A stretch of DNA of 64,000 nt from Flavobacterium sasangense DSM 21067 (GCF_000686885.1 NZ_JMLU01000004.1:1-64000); one strand, 5' to 3'. Shown: positions 15,301-25,027, counted from the stretch's first letter. Numbers and translations: made by a program. The notes: generated by a model not told the origin, from the sequence alone.

Positions 15301-15370
15301 AAAAAAAATTACTGGCGCAAGTTGCAAAGCGTACGTGTTTTTGATAAAAACTGTGCCAGTAATTTTTTTT
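15301..15370. repeat. Hairpin H7, perfect 16-bp arms
   Basis: AAAAAAAATTACTGGC (15301-15316) and GCCAGTAATTTTTTTT (15355-15370) are exact complements with a 38-base loop. On either strand the structure ends in a T run, so it could act as a terminator. Confidence 0.8.
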
Positions 15371-15603
15371 GGAGCGTTGGCAAAGGGGTGCCAACTGAAA
15401 TGTAAAACTTCTTTTTTAGCACCTAACCAAGATACGCCGTATTTTACTACTTTGGAAATTAACGAAATGAAGCAAACAAAGAACTGGCTTTAGGAATACT
15501 TGGACTAAAGACGGTTTTTGTGCAGCTGAATGAGATAATGACTTTCAAAAAAAAGATGCTTACTAATTTTAGTAAACATCTGTTAGGAAATATATAATTA
15601 ACT

Positions 15604-17595
15604 TTAAAATTTCATTCTTTGTATTCTCACAGCATTTAAGATTGCTAACAACGCTACACCAACATCTGCAAAAACGGCTTCCCACATTGTTGCTAATCCA
15701 CCAGCACCTAGAACTAACACAATTGCCTTAACACTAAATGCTAAAATAATATTTTGCCAAACAATTTTCTTGGTTTGTTTACCGATGTTTATTGCAATTG
15801 GAATTTTACTTGGTTTATCGTCTTGAATAACAACATCGGCAGTTTCTATTGTGGCATCACTACCTAAACCACCCATTGCAATACCAACATTACTTAAAGC
15901 AACTACTGGCGCATCATTTACACCATCTCCAACAAAAGCTACGGTTTCATTTTTAGCAATGATTTCTTTTACTTTGTTTACTTTGTCTTCAGGTAATAAA
16001 TCTCCGAAAGCATTTGTAATTCCGAGTTTTTGAGCTACAAATTGTACTACGGTATTTTTATCGCCACTTAACATTGTGGTTTTTATACCTAATGCTTTTA
16101 GATTGTCAATTGTGATTTGTGCATCTTCTTTAATACTGTCTGCAATAGTTAAGTAACCCACAAATTTTTTATCATAAGCTACAGCTATTAACGTGTATAC
16201 TATACTTAATGGATCAATATCATAAGTAATAGAAAATTTATCCATTAGTTTGAAATTACCCACTAATACTTCTTTTCCGTTTATGTTTGCTTTTAATCCG
16301 TGACCAGATATTTCTTCAACATCTTTAAGTTGAATTGTACTGTCAATATTTCCAACAAATTGATGAATGGCAGTTGCCACTGGATGTGTGCTTTGACTTT
16401 CTAAAGCATTAACCATTTGAAGTATTTCATTTTTATTGAAATCGGAATTAAAAACGACTTCTTGAACTTTGAAAACTCCTTCGGTCATTGTTCCTGTTTT
16501 ATCCATTACAACATTTTGAACGGTAGCCATAACGTCAAGGAAATTACTTCCTTTAAAAAGAATTCCGTTTTTAGAAGCCGCTCCAATTCCTCCAAAATAG
16601 CCTAAAGGAATACTAATTACTAAAGCACAAGGACACGAAATAACTAAGAAAATTAAAGCACGATATAACCAATCATTAAATTGGTAATCCGCCACAAAAA
16701 ACATCGGCAAAACACATATTGCAATTGCCAAAGCAACAACTATTGGCGTATATATTTTTGCAAACTTTCTAATAAATAATTCTGTTGGTGCTTTTTTAGC
16801 TGTTGCATCTTGCACCATTTCAAGAATTTTTGATAATTTACTATCTGTATAAGCAACTGTAACTTTTACCTGACAAACTGAGTTTAAGTTTATCATTCCT
16901 GCTAAAACGTTTTCCCCTTTTGCTTTTGTATCTGGTTTGCTTTCGCCTGTTAAAGCTGCTGTATTGAATGAAGCAGTATCAGAAAGCAATTCACCATCTA
17001 AACCTAATTTTTCTCCTGCTTTAAGCAGGATGATATCTCCAATTTTTGCTGTTGATGCTTTGATCGTTTTAGCCACATTATTTTCTAAAACCGTAACCTC
17101 GTCTGGTCGTTGGTCTAGTAAAGTTTTTATGTTTGCTTTTGCTCGTTGTACAGCTAATGTTTGGAATATTTCACCAATTGCATAAAACAACATTACAGCA
17201 ACACCTTCAGGAAATTCAGCGATAGCAAATGCTCCAATTGTGGCAATTGACATTAATAGAAATTCTGAAAACACATCGCCTTTTCGAATACTTTCAAAAG
17301 CTTCTTTAACAACAGGAATTCCAACAGGAATGTAAGCTATGATATACCAAGCGATTCGTACCCAGCCTGTAAACCAAGATTGTGTAAAATAATTATCAAA
17401 ACCAATAGCTACCATCAATAAAACAAAACTTATTATTGCAGGTAAGAACATTTGAAATGTTGATTTTTCCTCACTTGAATGGTCGTGGTCGTGTCCATCA
17501 TCATCGGAATGATGTTCTGTACTTTGATTTATTTTTTCTTCTAACGAGCAACAAATTTGTTTTCCTTGCTCGTCATAAATATGTTTATGCTCCAT
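15604..17595 (-). CDS. Heavy-metal P1B-type ATPase (Zn/Cd/Co/Pb class)
   Basis: A 663-residue inner-membrane pump that exports divalent soft metals at the cost of ATP. The N-terminus is His/Asp-rich (HHSDDDGHDHDHSS) in place of a classical metal-binding domain. Membrane segments follow, then the translocation motif SCPCALV, the phosphorylation site DKTGTMTEGVF, the HP-locus region SQSTHPVA and the hinge GDGVNDAP. CPC with the ZntA-like surroundings fits Zn, Cd, Co or Pb rather than Cu. It is the last gene of a minus-strand metal island that also encodes an RND pump and metal-binding proteins, 10 bp after the DUF3703 gene. Confidence 0.93.
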   Translation of the reverse strand: MEHKHIYDEQGKQICCSLEEKINQSTEHHSDDDGHDHDHSSEEKSTFQMFLPAIISFVLLMVAIGFDNYFTQSWFTGWVRIAWYIIAYIPVGIPVVKEAFESIRKGDVFSEFLLMSIATIGAFAIAEFPEGVAVMLFYAIGEIFQTLAVQRAKANIKTLLDQRPDEVTVLENNVAKTIKASTAKIGDIILLKAGEKLGLDGELLSDTASFNTAALTGESKPDTKAKGENVLAGMINLNSVCQVKVTVAYTDSKLSKILEMVQDATAKKAPTELFIRKFAKIYTPIVVALAIAICVLPMFFVADYQFNDWLYRALIFLVISCPCALVISIPLGYFGGIGAASKNGILFKGSNFLDVMATVQNVVMDKTGTMTEGVFKVQEVVFNSDFNKNEILQMVNALESQSTHPVATAIHQFVGNIDSTIQLKDVEEISGHGLKANINGKEVLVGNFKLMDKFSITYDIDPLSIVYTLIAVAYDKKFVGYLTIADSIKEDAQITIDNLKALGIKTTMLSGDKNTVVQFVAQKLGITNAFGDLLPEDKVNKVKEIIAKNETVAFVGDGVNDAPVVALSNVGIAMGGLGSDATIETADVVIQDDKPSKIPIAINIGKQTKKIVWQNIILAFSVKAIVLVLGAGGLATMWEAVFADVGVALLAILNAVRIQRMKF

Positions 17596-17605
17596 ACTAT
17601 AATTG

Positions 17606-17971
17606 TTATGAATTCATATTTAAAATTTCTTTAATATCTTCAGGTATTTCCATCTGTTTTAAAGGTGGCACATTTGCACCACCTGTATTACCTACTGGAA
17701 TTTGACCAACAAATGATTTTACACCGCCGACCAATAATCTTGGTATTTGACCAATAACTTCTTTTGAACTTTTTATTTTAATACCAAATTGCAACATTTT
17801 CCAATGTACAAATGTGTGTTCATAAGGATATTTTTGTGCAATGATATGCGCTCGTTCTAAATGATACCAAGCATTTTGCAAATTATCTTGCTGTAAATTA
17901 TCCTTAACTAATTCTAACTCTTTTTTATAAAAAGGAATTAGTTTATTTGGCATTTTAATATTGAATTTCAT
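17606..17971 (-). CDS. DUF3703 family protein
   Basis: A 121-residue soluble protein. FYKKELELVKDNLQQDNLQN with AWYHLERAHIIAQ and HTFVHWKML is the DUF3703 pattern. Members occur in metal-resistance clusters next to heavy-metal pumps; the molecular role is unknown. The start ATG overlaps the stop of the upstream metal-binding gene by one base (TAATG), so the two are translationally coupled. An internal ATG at 17953 is an alternative start. Confidence 0.8.
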   Translation of the reverse strand: MKFNIKMPNKLIPFYKKELELVKDNLQQDNLQNAWYHLERAHIIAQKYPYEHTFVHWKMLQFGIKIKSSKEVIGQIPRLLVGGVKSFVGQIPVGNTGGANVPPLKQMEIPEDIKEILNMNS

Positions 17972-18333
17972 TACTCTGCTTTACAACAACCGTCTAAACT
18001 TTCATAAGCTTCTAGGTCAGCCTTTACTTCATCTGCATCATAACCTAACTTAGAAATACCTTTTTTAATTGCTTGCAAAGTAGTTTTCTTTGAATTGTAA
18101 TAAATAGTAAATGTCATCGCTTTATCATCTAATTCATACATTTTAACACCTTTTATTTTAAGCATTTCGGTTTTGAATTTTTGCCCACAGGTTTCACATT
18201 CTTTACAATGGTCGCAATGTAAAAATGTTTTTATTACAACCTTCTGAGTTGCTTTTTGTGCCGATACAAAATTTGAAAAGAAAAATAATGATACAGCTAA
18301 GACTAATATTTTTAAAACTGACTTTTTTCTCAT
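17971..18333 (-). CDS. Periplasmic HMA-like metal-binding protein
   Basis: A 120-residue protein with a signal peptide (MRKKSVLKILVLAVSLFFF ... VSAQ) and an HMA-like ferredoxin-fold domain. The usual Cys-x-x-Cys loop is expanded to CDHCKECETCGQ, and a C-terminal DGCC adds more thiols. It probably binds soft metal ions in the periplasm and hands them to the pumps encoded alongside. The start at 18333 is chosen over upstream in-frame options because it gives a standard signal peptide. Confidence 0.8.
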   Translation of the reverse strand: MRKKSVLKILVLAVSLFFFSNFVSAQKATQKVVIKTFLHCDHCKECETCGQKFKTEMLKIKGVKMYELDDKAMTFTIYYNSKKTTLQAIKKGISKLGYDADEVKADLEAYESLDGCCKAE

Positions 18334-18409
18334 AATTTTTATTGTTTTTTGGTTTTCGTGAATCTTCGATTTCATATTTAATGTTTATTAAATTATTTTA
18401 ATAATATAT

Positions 18410-19009
18410 TTAACAACAGCTTTTCTCTGCTTGAATTGGAGGACATTTTATTGAACCGTAGCTACAATAAACACAACAATCGCCTTCAAGTGGCTTGAGT
18501 ATTGTTTTACATTTTTCACATTCGTAAAAATATTGGCAAGCATCGGTTGGCATTAACTCCTCTTTTTTATGTCCGCAATTAGGACAAGATAAAGCAGATT
18601 TTAATTCAACCTTTTTTCCTTCATAGATTGTGCAAGTTTTACAGTTTCCGTGTAATTTGTTTCGATAATAATTTACAGCAGTAGCTATTAAAACACCAAA
18701 CATCCCTATATAAACAAGTAAAATATTGTTATTTACATAAAAGCTATAAAAAATTAGTCCAGCACTAGGAATTGCTATAAGTAAAGGATATAAACATTTA
18801 TGTTTTTGATAAGAAATATAAAACCCTACAATAGAAACTATGACCAATATTTGAAACACCCACATTGTCCATCCACCAAAAAGCTCAAAGCTTCCTAATC
18901 CAAGTGCAGATGCACCAAACGCAAATAAAGGAAAACAACAGGGTGAAAAAATAGCTGTTATGAAAAGCCCAATTGTTCCTAATTTATCTATGTTTGATTT
19001 TATTTTCAT
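18410..19009 (-). CDS. MerC-like membrane protein fused to a GDCCVxC domain
   Basis: A 199-residue protein. The N-terminal half is MerC-like, with four membrane helices and the metal-pair FSPCCFPL. The C-terminal half is Cys-rich: a CPNCGHKKEELMP block, CEKCKTIL and the motif GDCCVYCSYGSIKCPP that defines the GDCCVxC (seleno)protein family. MerC proteins carry mercuric ion across the inner membrane; the fused soluble part likely binds or reduces thiophilic metal. The genes are usually separate, so the fusion is worth noting. The ATG at 19009 is preferred to an in-frame TTG two codons upstream. Confidence 0.78.
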   Translation of the reverse strand: MKIKSNIDKLGTIGLFITAIFSPCCFPLFAFGASALGLGSFELFGGWTMWVFQILVIVSIVGFYISYQKHKCLYPLLIAIPSAGLIFYSFYVNNNILLVYIGMFGVLIATAVNYYRNKLHGNCKTCTIYEGKKVELKSALSCPNCGHKKEELMPTDACQYFYECEKCKTILKPLEGDCCVYCSYGSIKCPPIQAEKSCC

Positions 19010-19028
19010 TTTCAACTATTGTATTTAC

Positions 19029-19346
19029 TTAATGATTATGTCCTTCGTGGCCCTCTTTTGAATGATCGTGTCCTTCGTGATCTTCTTTTGAATGGTCGTG
19101 TCCTTCGTGACTATCAGCTTTTGCTTCAATTAATTCCATTTTGCAAACTGGACAGTTTCCTTTTTTATCATACGTTTTTCCTTTTTCACAATCCATTGGA
19201 CATTCGTAAGCTAATTTGTGAGCTTCTCCTTCTTTGTGATTATGTCCTTCGTGTTCAGTTGTAGCTTCAGTATTTTCTTTTTTATTACAAGAAACTGTAC
19301 TAAATGTTGCAATAGCAAAAGCTATTATTAAAATTGATTTCTTCAT
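19029..19346 (-). CDS. Metal-binding lipoprotein with His-rich repeats
   Basis: A 105-residue lipoprotein (lipobox TVSC in MKKSILIIAFAIATFSTVSC). The middle holds a heavy-metal-binding (HMBD/YHS-like) motif, YECPMDCEKGKTYDKKGNCP with VCKMEL. The C-terminus has three copies of HEGHDHSKE-type repeats ending in His. It is probably a periplasmic metal buffer serving the RND pump whose adaptor gene lies 30 bp upstream. Confidence 0.85.
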   Translation of the reverse strand: MKKSILIIAFAIATFSTVSCNKKENTEATTEHEGHNHKEGEAHKLAYECPMDCEKGKTYDKKGNCPVCKMELIEAKADSHEGHDHSKEDHEGHDHSKEGHEGHNH

Positions 19347-19376
19347 TTTTTATGTTTTTTAAAGTTAAATTAAATA

Positions 19377-20666
19377 TTAATGTTCGTGACCGCCACCACC
19401 TTCACTTTTCAGTAAATGACTTTGAATGTAGTAAGCTCCTTTTAAGACAATTTTTGCGTTTGGTTCAATTTTTTGAAGTAAGGTAACTTGTGTATATCCT
19501 AATTGTGAAGTTCCTGTTTTTACTTCAATACGTTGGAAGTGGAATTTTTTTCCTTCTGCTTCTTCGTGCTTGTCTCCATCTTCGTGATTATGTCCCTCTT
19601 TTTCATCGTGAGCCACTTCTTCTTTATGACCTTCTTCTAATACAAAAATGAATTCTCTACCATCTGCTTTTATAATTGCTTCTGATGGTAAAGCTTTCAC
19701 TGTATTTGCTCCTGCATCGATAAGTGCATTTACATACATTCCAGGTATTAATTTTTGTTGAAAGTTTGAAATATCAGCGTGTACGGCTACTGATTTTGTT
19801 TCGTTTTCGAATGATTTACCAACACTAAATATTTTTCCATTAATTTCAGTATTGCCTTGATTGGTTAAAATAAAACGTACATTTTGACCTTGTTTTACTT
19901 TAAATAAATCTTTTTCGTACACTAGTAAATCTACGTGTAATTTAGAGTTGTCAACTATATTCATTAAGGGTTTACCTGCTTCAACATTACTTCCAATTTT
20001 AATATAAATTTCTGTAATATTACCTGAAATTGGAGCAATTACTGGAACTGTAGCCGTTGTATTTCCGTTACCACTAATGTGTAAAGTATTTAATTGCTTT
20101 TGCAAAGAATTAAACCTTGCTCTTTCAATTTCATAATCTGATTTGGTTTTTTGAAAAACTTTTTTAGAATTTACTTCTTCCTCACTTAATGTTTTTTGTC
20201 TTTCAAATTCTAATTTTAGAAACTCTAAATTACTTTTTGAAGTTAGATAAGCTTCTTGAATTTTAGTAAATTCAGGACTTTCAATTGTAGCAATAGTTTG
20301 TCCTTTACTCACTCTTTGTCCTTCGATTACATTTATTGTTTTTACAATTCCTGTAGTAAAAACAGATACATCAGCTTGATTTTGTGGTGGCAACTTTGTA
20401 TAACCATTTGCCTTAATTACTTCACTCAAATTTTTATCTGAAAAAGTACCTAATGTTATACTTGATGCATTAAACTGAGCTTCATTTAATTCAACTTCTT
20501 TAATTGCTGTTGGCTCTTTTTCTTCAGAGTGACTTTCTTCTGTATGAGCTTCACCATCTGTATGTACGTGTCCATCGCCTTCAGTATGACGCAAAGAAAA
20601 ATATAAAATAATAGCAAGGATTATTGCTCCTACTATTGATGCATATATTATATTCGATTTTTTCAT
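19377..20666 (-). CDS. RND efflux periplasmic adaptor (CzcB/CusB type)
   Basis: A 429-residue membrane-fusion protein. It has an N-terminal membrane anchor (IIYASIVGAIILAIILYFSL), a His-rich linker (HTEGDGHVHTDGEAHTEE), a lipoyl/hairpin core (TTGIVKTINVIEGQRVSKGQ; coiled coil about 130-190), a second lipoyl half (PVIAPISGNITEIYIKIGS) and a barrel domain. Further His-rich insertions lie near the C-terminus. It joins the inner-membrane pump to the outer-membrane channel, both encoded by the single gene 11 bp upstream, and probably collects periplasmic metal through its His clusters. Confidence 0.9.
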   Translation of the reverse strand: MKKSNIIYASIVGAIILAIILYFSLRHTEGDGHVHTDGEAHTEESHSEEKEPTAIKEVELNEAQFNASSITLGTFSDKNLSEVIKANGYTKLPPQNQADVSVFTTGIVKTINVIEGQRVSKGQTIATIESPEFTKIQEAYLTSKSNLEFLKLEFERQKTLSEEEVNSKKVFQKTKSDYEIERARFNSLQKQLNTLHISGNGNTTATVPVIAPISGNITEIYIKIGSNVEAGKPLMNIVDNSKLHVDLLVYEKDLFKVKQGQNVRFILTNQGNTEINGKIFSVGKSFENETKSVAVHADISNFQQKLIPGMYVNALIDAGANTVKALPSEAIIKADGREFIFVLEEGHKEEVAHDEKEGHNHEDGDKHEEAEGKKFHFQRIEVKTGTSQLGYTQVTLLQKIEPNAKIVLKGAYYIQSHLLKSEGGGGHEH

Positions 20667-20677
20667 TTTACTTTTTA

Positions 20678-23600
20678 TTATTGATTGATACTGTATTGAA
20701 TTGTAATTATAGTTTGATTATAATTATAAATCGCTTCGCTATAATTTAATTGAATTTGACTTGCTGTTTCTAAACTTTGAACATATTCCACATAAGAAAT
20801 ATCACCATTTTGATACCCTTTTGTTGCGTTTTTAATTATTAAATTAGCGTTTGGCATCGCTGTATTTTTATAATAATCTATTAATGATGCATATGTGACT
20901 AATTGCTCAGATTGTTGCTCTAAATGGCTTTTAAATTGCTGATTTATATAATCGGCATTTTTCTGTTCTCGTTCAATATTTGTTTTTGCAGATTTTGCTC
21001 TAGCGATACTACTTCCTGCAAATATTGGAACAGACAAACCAACTACAACACCTTGAAATTGAGGTGTGCTATTATAATATATTGGTGTTCCGTTTACATC
21101 TTGAATACCTGTTATAGATTGCAAAAAATAGCCCACTGAAAAATCTGGTGACAATGCTGATTTTTCTACTTTATGATTGGCTTTTGCAATTTTAACTTGT
21201 TGATCTGCTAATTGAACAATTAGATTTTGTTTTACCATTGAACTATCAACTTTCGCCATAGCAGGATATGGTACAAATGAAGTGTCAGTTGCTACAAAAT
21301 CAGTTTTTAAATCTAAAATTGCTTTTAATTTTGATTTTTCAATTGCAATTTGTGTTTTATTTTGCTTTATTTTTTGCTCTAATTCTTGTTGTTTCGCTAA
21401 TGCAATTGTTTTTTCTAAAGCATTTGTTTCACCTGTTTGAAATTTCAGATTGGCAGACTTTACAAATTTTTGCATTACAGCATTTTGTTTTTCTAAAACT
21501 GTATTTTGCTTTTCATAAAACAACAAAGTATTCCAAGATTGTCTTATAGAATAAGTTATTTCTTGTTTTGCAACTCCTAATTTAGTTGAACTTGCATTAC
21601 TATATTCTTTAAGCAAACTCCTTTTAGCACTTATTTGAAATGGATTAAAACTTTGACTGATACCGAAATTTTTATCTTGAGCTTGTGAGTTTATTTGTCC
21701 AAATGTTCCTGTCAATTCCGTTTTAGGAAGTTCAAATGCTGTTTTTTGCAACTGTGTTTGCATTTTTACTTCTAATTCTGAAGCTTGGATACTTTGATTA
21801 TTTTCCAAACCCATTTCAAGAGCTTGTTTTAAATCAAGCTTTTGAGTTTCTTGTGCATTTGCTCCGAATATCCCAAATAAAAATATAATTACTAAAGCCG
21901 AATTATTCATAGTTTTTCTTTTAATTTTTATCCCATTTTCAAAATATAAATACAGAATTGGAAGGACAATTAATGTTAGTAAAGTCGCAGTTATTAATCC
22001 ACCAATTACAACAGTTGCTAATGGTTTTTGAACTTCAGCACCTGCGCTACTGCTAATTGCCATTGGTAAAAATCCAAGTGAAGCAACAGCCGCAGTTAAT
22101 ATAACAGGTCTTAATCTTACTTTAGTACCTTCTTTTATTCTGTCATATACATTGTCCATACCTTGTTTTTTAAGTTCATTAAAATATCCAATTAAAACAA
22201 TTCCGTTTAATACAGCAACTCCAAAAAGAGCAATAAATCCTACACCTGCTGAAATACTAAATGGCATATCTCGTAACCAAAGGGCAACAATACCACCAAT
22301 AGCAGATAATGGAATAGCAGTAAATATTAATAGAGATTGTTTGATTGATTTGAATGTAAAATAAAGCAATACTAAAATTAAACCCAATGCTACTGGCACA
22401 GCAACAGAAAGTCGTTTGTTTGCTTCAACAAGATTTTCAAATTGACCACCATAAGTAGTATAATACCCTTCTGGTAATTTTAGTTTTTCGTCTAATTTAG
22501 TTTGAATGTTTTCTACCACAGTTTTCACATCTGCACCACGAACATTAAAACCTACAACAATTCTACGTTTTCCATTTTCACGAGAAATTTGCATTGGTCC
22601 ATCTTCATATTTTACATCTGCAATTTGTTCTAATGGGATTTGATTACCTGATGGTAAGGTTACAAATAAAGCTTTTAGGTTTTCAATATCTTTTCTGCTG
22701 TCATCGTCTAATCTTACTACTAAATCAAAACGTTTTTCGCCTTCATAAACAACACCTGCCGTTTCTCCTGCAAACCCCATTCTGACAACTTTGTTTAAGT
22801 CGCCAATTTTTAATCCGTAAAGTGCTAATTTGTCTTTATTGTATCGAATTGTTATTTGTGGTAAACCTGCAACTCTTTCTGCTTTAACATCTGAAACACC
22901 TTCAATACCATTAATTAACTGTACAACTTCTTCACCTTTGCTAACTAACATTTCTATATCGTCACCAAAAATTTTAACGGCTACATCACTTCTAACACCT
23001 GTCATCAACTCATTAAAACGCATTTGAATAGGTTGAGAAAACTCTGTAAATGCACCTGGAATATCAGACAAAGCGTGTTCCATTTTTTCCATTAATTCTT
23101 CTTTGGTTTCTGCTGAAGTCCATTCGTTTTTATCCTTTAAGAGAATAATCATATCTCCTGCTTCAATAGGCATTGGGTCAGTAGGAATTTCAGCCGAACC
23201 AATTTTGGTAACTATCATTTTAATTTCAGGAAATTTGGCTCTTAAAATTTGTTCTGCTTTAGTTGTTGCATCAACTTCTTGTGATAAAGAACTACCCGAA
23301 GCTATTATCAAATGCGTTGCAATATCACCTTCATCAAGTGTAGGAATGAACTCGCCACCTAATGTATTAAATAAGATTAATGAACCTATAAATAATGTAA
23401 TAGCCACACCAATAATTGCAGCTTTAACTTGCAATGCTTTTTCTAAAAGTGGTGTATAGAAATTGTAAATGGCATCAATTATTTTATCACTAAAATTCTT
23501 TTTATGTCCTGTTTCTTTTTTTAATGCCAAAGCAGACATCATCGGAACATAAGTTAATGACAATATAAATGCTCCTAATATGGCAAATGATACTGTTTGT

Positions 23601-25027
23601 GCCATTGGTCCAAACATTTTTCCTTCGATTCCTACTAAGGCTAAAATTGGCAGATATACGATTAAAATTATTATTTCACCAAAAGCAGCACTACTTCTAA
23701 TCTTTGCAGATGCTTTATACACTTCATCATTCATTTCTTGAGTGGTGAGTTTACCTTTTTTACTGACTTGGAGTCGATGTATAATAGCTTCAACAATGAT
23801 TACAGCACCATCAACGATTAAACCAAAGTCGATTGCCCCTAAACTCATTAAATTTCCACTCACTCCGAAAAGTTTCATCATTGAAATGGCAAATAATAAA
23901 GCTAACGGAATAACTGAAGCTACAACTAAACCTGCTCTCCAATTACCCAGAAGTAATACTAAAATGAAAATTACAATTAATGCTCCTTCAATAAGATTAG
24001 TTTGAACAGTATTGATAGCCTTATCTACTAAAACTGTTCTATCCATAAACGCCTCAATCTCTACACCTTCAGGAAGTGATTTTTTGATTTGTTCCATTTT
24101 CTCTTTGACAGTTTTAACAACTTCTCCACTGTTTTCGCCTTTAAGCATCATTACCATTCCTGATACTTCTTCGCCTTTTCCATCTTTTGTAACTGCTCCA
24201 TATCTGATACTACTACCTATCTGAACCTTTGCAACATCACTAATAAGAATAGGAATACCATTTTGATTTTTTACTACAATTTTATTAATGTCTTCAATAC
24301 CATTAACCATACCCACACCACGAATGAAATAAGCATATGGCTTTTTATCAATGTAAGCACCACCTGTATTTTCGTTATTATTTTCTAAGGCATCAAAAAT
24401 CTCAGTAATAGTTGTATTCATACTTTTCAGCTTATCTGGCTGAACTGCTATTTCATATTGCTTAAGATTTCCGCCAAGAGTGTTTACTTCAGCTACACCT
24501 TTTGTACCAACCAATTGAGGTTTTATAATCCAATCTTGTATGGTTCTTAAATCCGTTGCATTATATTTTTCTTCAAATCCTTTTTTGGGAAATACTACAT
24601 ATTGGTATATTTCACCCAAACCTGTACTAACTGGAGCCATTTCAGGTGTACCAACTCCTTTTGGTATGGTGTTTTCGGCTTCTTTTATTCGTTCTGTAAT
24701 TTGTGCTCTTGCCCAATAAATATCTACTTCTTCTTTAAATACTACTGTTACAACACTTAAACCAAAACGACTTATTGAACGAAGTTCTACAATATCAGGA
24801 ATTGATTTAACTGATTGTTCTATTGGATAGGTAATAAATTGCTCTACTTCTTGGGTTGCTAAAGTAGGTGAACTCGTAATTATTTGTACTTGATTGTTTG
24901 TAATATCCGGTAACGCATCAATTGGTAAAGTATATAATGAATAACTACCAACGATAACTAATACGAGTGTAAAAAGTCCAATAATAAATTTATTATTGAT
25001 ACTAAAATGAATGATTTTATCTAACAT
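20678..25027 (-). CDS. CzcA-type metal RND pump fused to a TolC-type channel
   Basis: A 1449-residue fusion. Residues 1 to about 1035 are a heavy-metal RND transporter (start MLDKIIHFSINNKFIIGLF; proton-relay motif DFGLIVDGAVIIVEA as in CzcA-type pumps; twelve membrane helices). From Met-1040 an internal signal-like sequence (NNSALVIIFLFGIFGANAQ) opens an outer-membrane-factor domain with the long helices of a TolC-like channel (LDLKQALEMGLENNQSIQ ...). The fused form is known in Bacteroidota annotations. How one chain could span both membranes, or whether it is cut at the internal signal, is an open question. With the adaptor it forms a CBA-type efflux system for Zn, Cd or Co. Confidence 0.9.
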   Translation of the reverse strand: MLDKIIHFSINNKFIIGLFTLVLVIVGSYSLYTLPIDALPDITNNQVQIITSSPTLATQEVEQFITYPIEQSVKSIPDIVELRSISRFGLSVVTVVFKEEVDIYWARAQITERIKEAENTIPKGVGTPEMAPVSTGLGEIYQYVVFPKKGFEEKYNATDLRTIQDWIIKPQLVGTKGVAEVNTLGGNLKQYEIAVQPDKLKSMNTTITEIFDALENNNENTGGAYIDKKPYAYFIRGVGMVNGIEDINKIVVKNQNGIPILISDVAKVQIGSSIRYGAVTKDGKGEEVSGMVMMLKGENSGEVVKTVKEKMEQIKKSLPEGVEIEAFMDRTVLVDKAINTVQTNLIEGALIVIFILVLLLGNWRAGLVVASVIPLALLFAISMMKLFGVSGNLMSLGAIDFGLIVDGAVIIVEAIIHRLQVSKKGKLTTQEMNDEVYKASAKIRSSAAFGEIIILIVYLPILALVGIEGKMFGPMAQTVSFAILGAFILSLTYVPMMSALALKKETGHKKNFSDKIIDAIYNFYTPLLEKALQVKAAIIGVAITLFIGSLILFNTLGGEFIPTLDEGDIATHLIIASGSSLSQEVDATTKAEQILRAKFPEIKMIVTKIGSAEIPTDPMPIEAGDMIILLKDKNEWTSAETKEELMEKMEHALSDIPGAFTEFSQPIQMRFNELMTGVRSDVAVKIFGDDIEMLVSKGEEVVQLINGIEGVSDVKAERVAGLPQITIRYNKDKLALYGLKIGDLNKVVRMGFAGETAGVVYEGEKRFDLVVRLDDDSRKDIENLKALFVTLPSGNQIPLEQIADVKYEDGPMQISRENGKRRIVVGFNVRGADVKTVVENIQTKLDEKLKLPEGYYTTYGGQFENLVEANKRLSVAVPVALGLILVLLYFTFKSIKQSLLIFTAIPLSAIGGIVALWLRDMPFSISAGVGFIALFGVAVLNGIVLIGYFNELKKQGMDNVYDRIKEGTKVRLRPVILTAAVASLGFLPMAISSSAGAEVQKPLATVVIGGLITATLLTLIVLPILYLYFENGIKIKRKTMNNSALVIIFLFGIFGANAQETQKLDLKQALEMGLENNQSIQASELEVKMQTQLQKTAFELPKTELTGTFGQINSQAQDKNFGISQSFNPFQISAKRSLLKEYSNASSTKLGVAKQEITYSIRQSWNTLLFYEKQNTVLEKQNAVMQKFVKSANLKFQTGETNALEKTIALAKQQELEQKIKQNKTQIAIEKSKLKAILDLKTDFVATDTSFVPYPAMAKVDSSMVKQNLIVQLADQQVKIAKANHKVEKSALSPDFSVGYFLQSITGIQDVNGTPIYYNSTPQFQGVVVGLSVPIFAGSSIARAKSAKTNIEREQKNADYINQQFKSHLEQQSEQLVTYASLIDYYKNTAMPNANLIIKNATKGYQNGDISYVEYVQSLETASQIQLNYSEAIYNYNQTIITIQYSINQ

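Larger units (their letters stand above)
14051..15603. other. Long non-coding tract of large hairpins
   Basis: About 1.5 kb without a credible gene. It is made of successive large inverted repeats (listed separately) and a GC-richer stretch at about 15085-15200. Four hairpins hold TGTTCAGT-type repeats in their loops. Possible roles are a replication or transfer origin of element B, or a structured RNA; I cannot decide between them. Confidence 0.7.

Noticed and set aside
15065..15344. Short opposing frames in the GC-rich stretch
   Set aside because: They overlap on opposite strands with no supporting start signal; they look like chance frames in a structured region.
15263..15493. Small gene of 76 codons across H6 and H7
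   Set aside because: The frame lies across two hairpins and their loops and has no recognisable domain.
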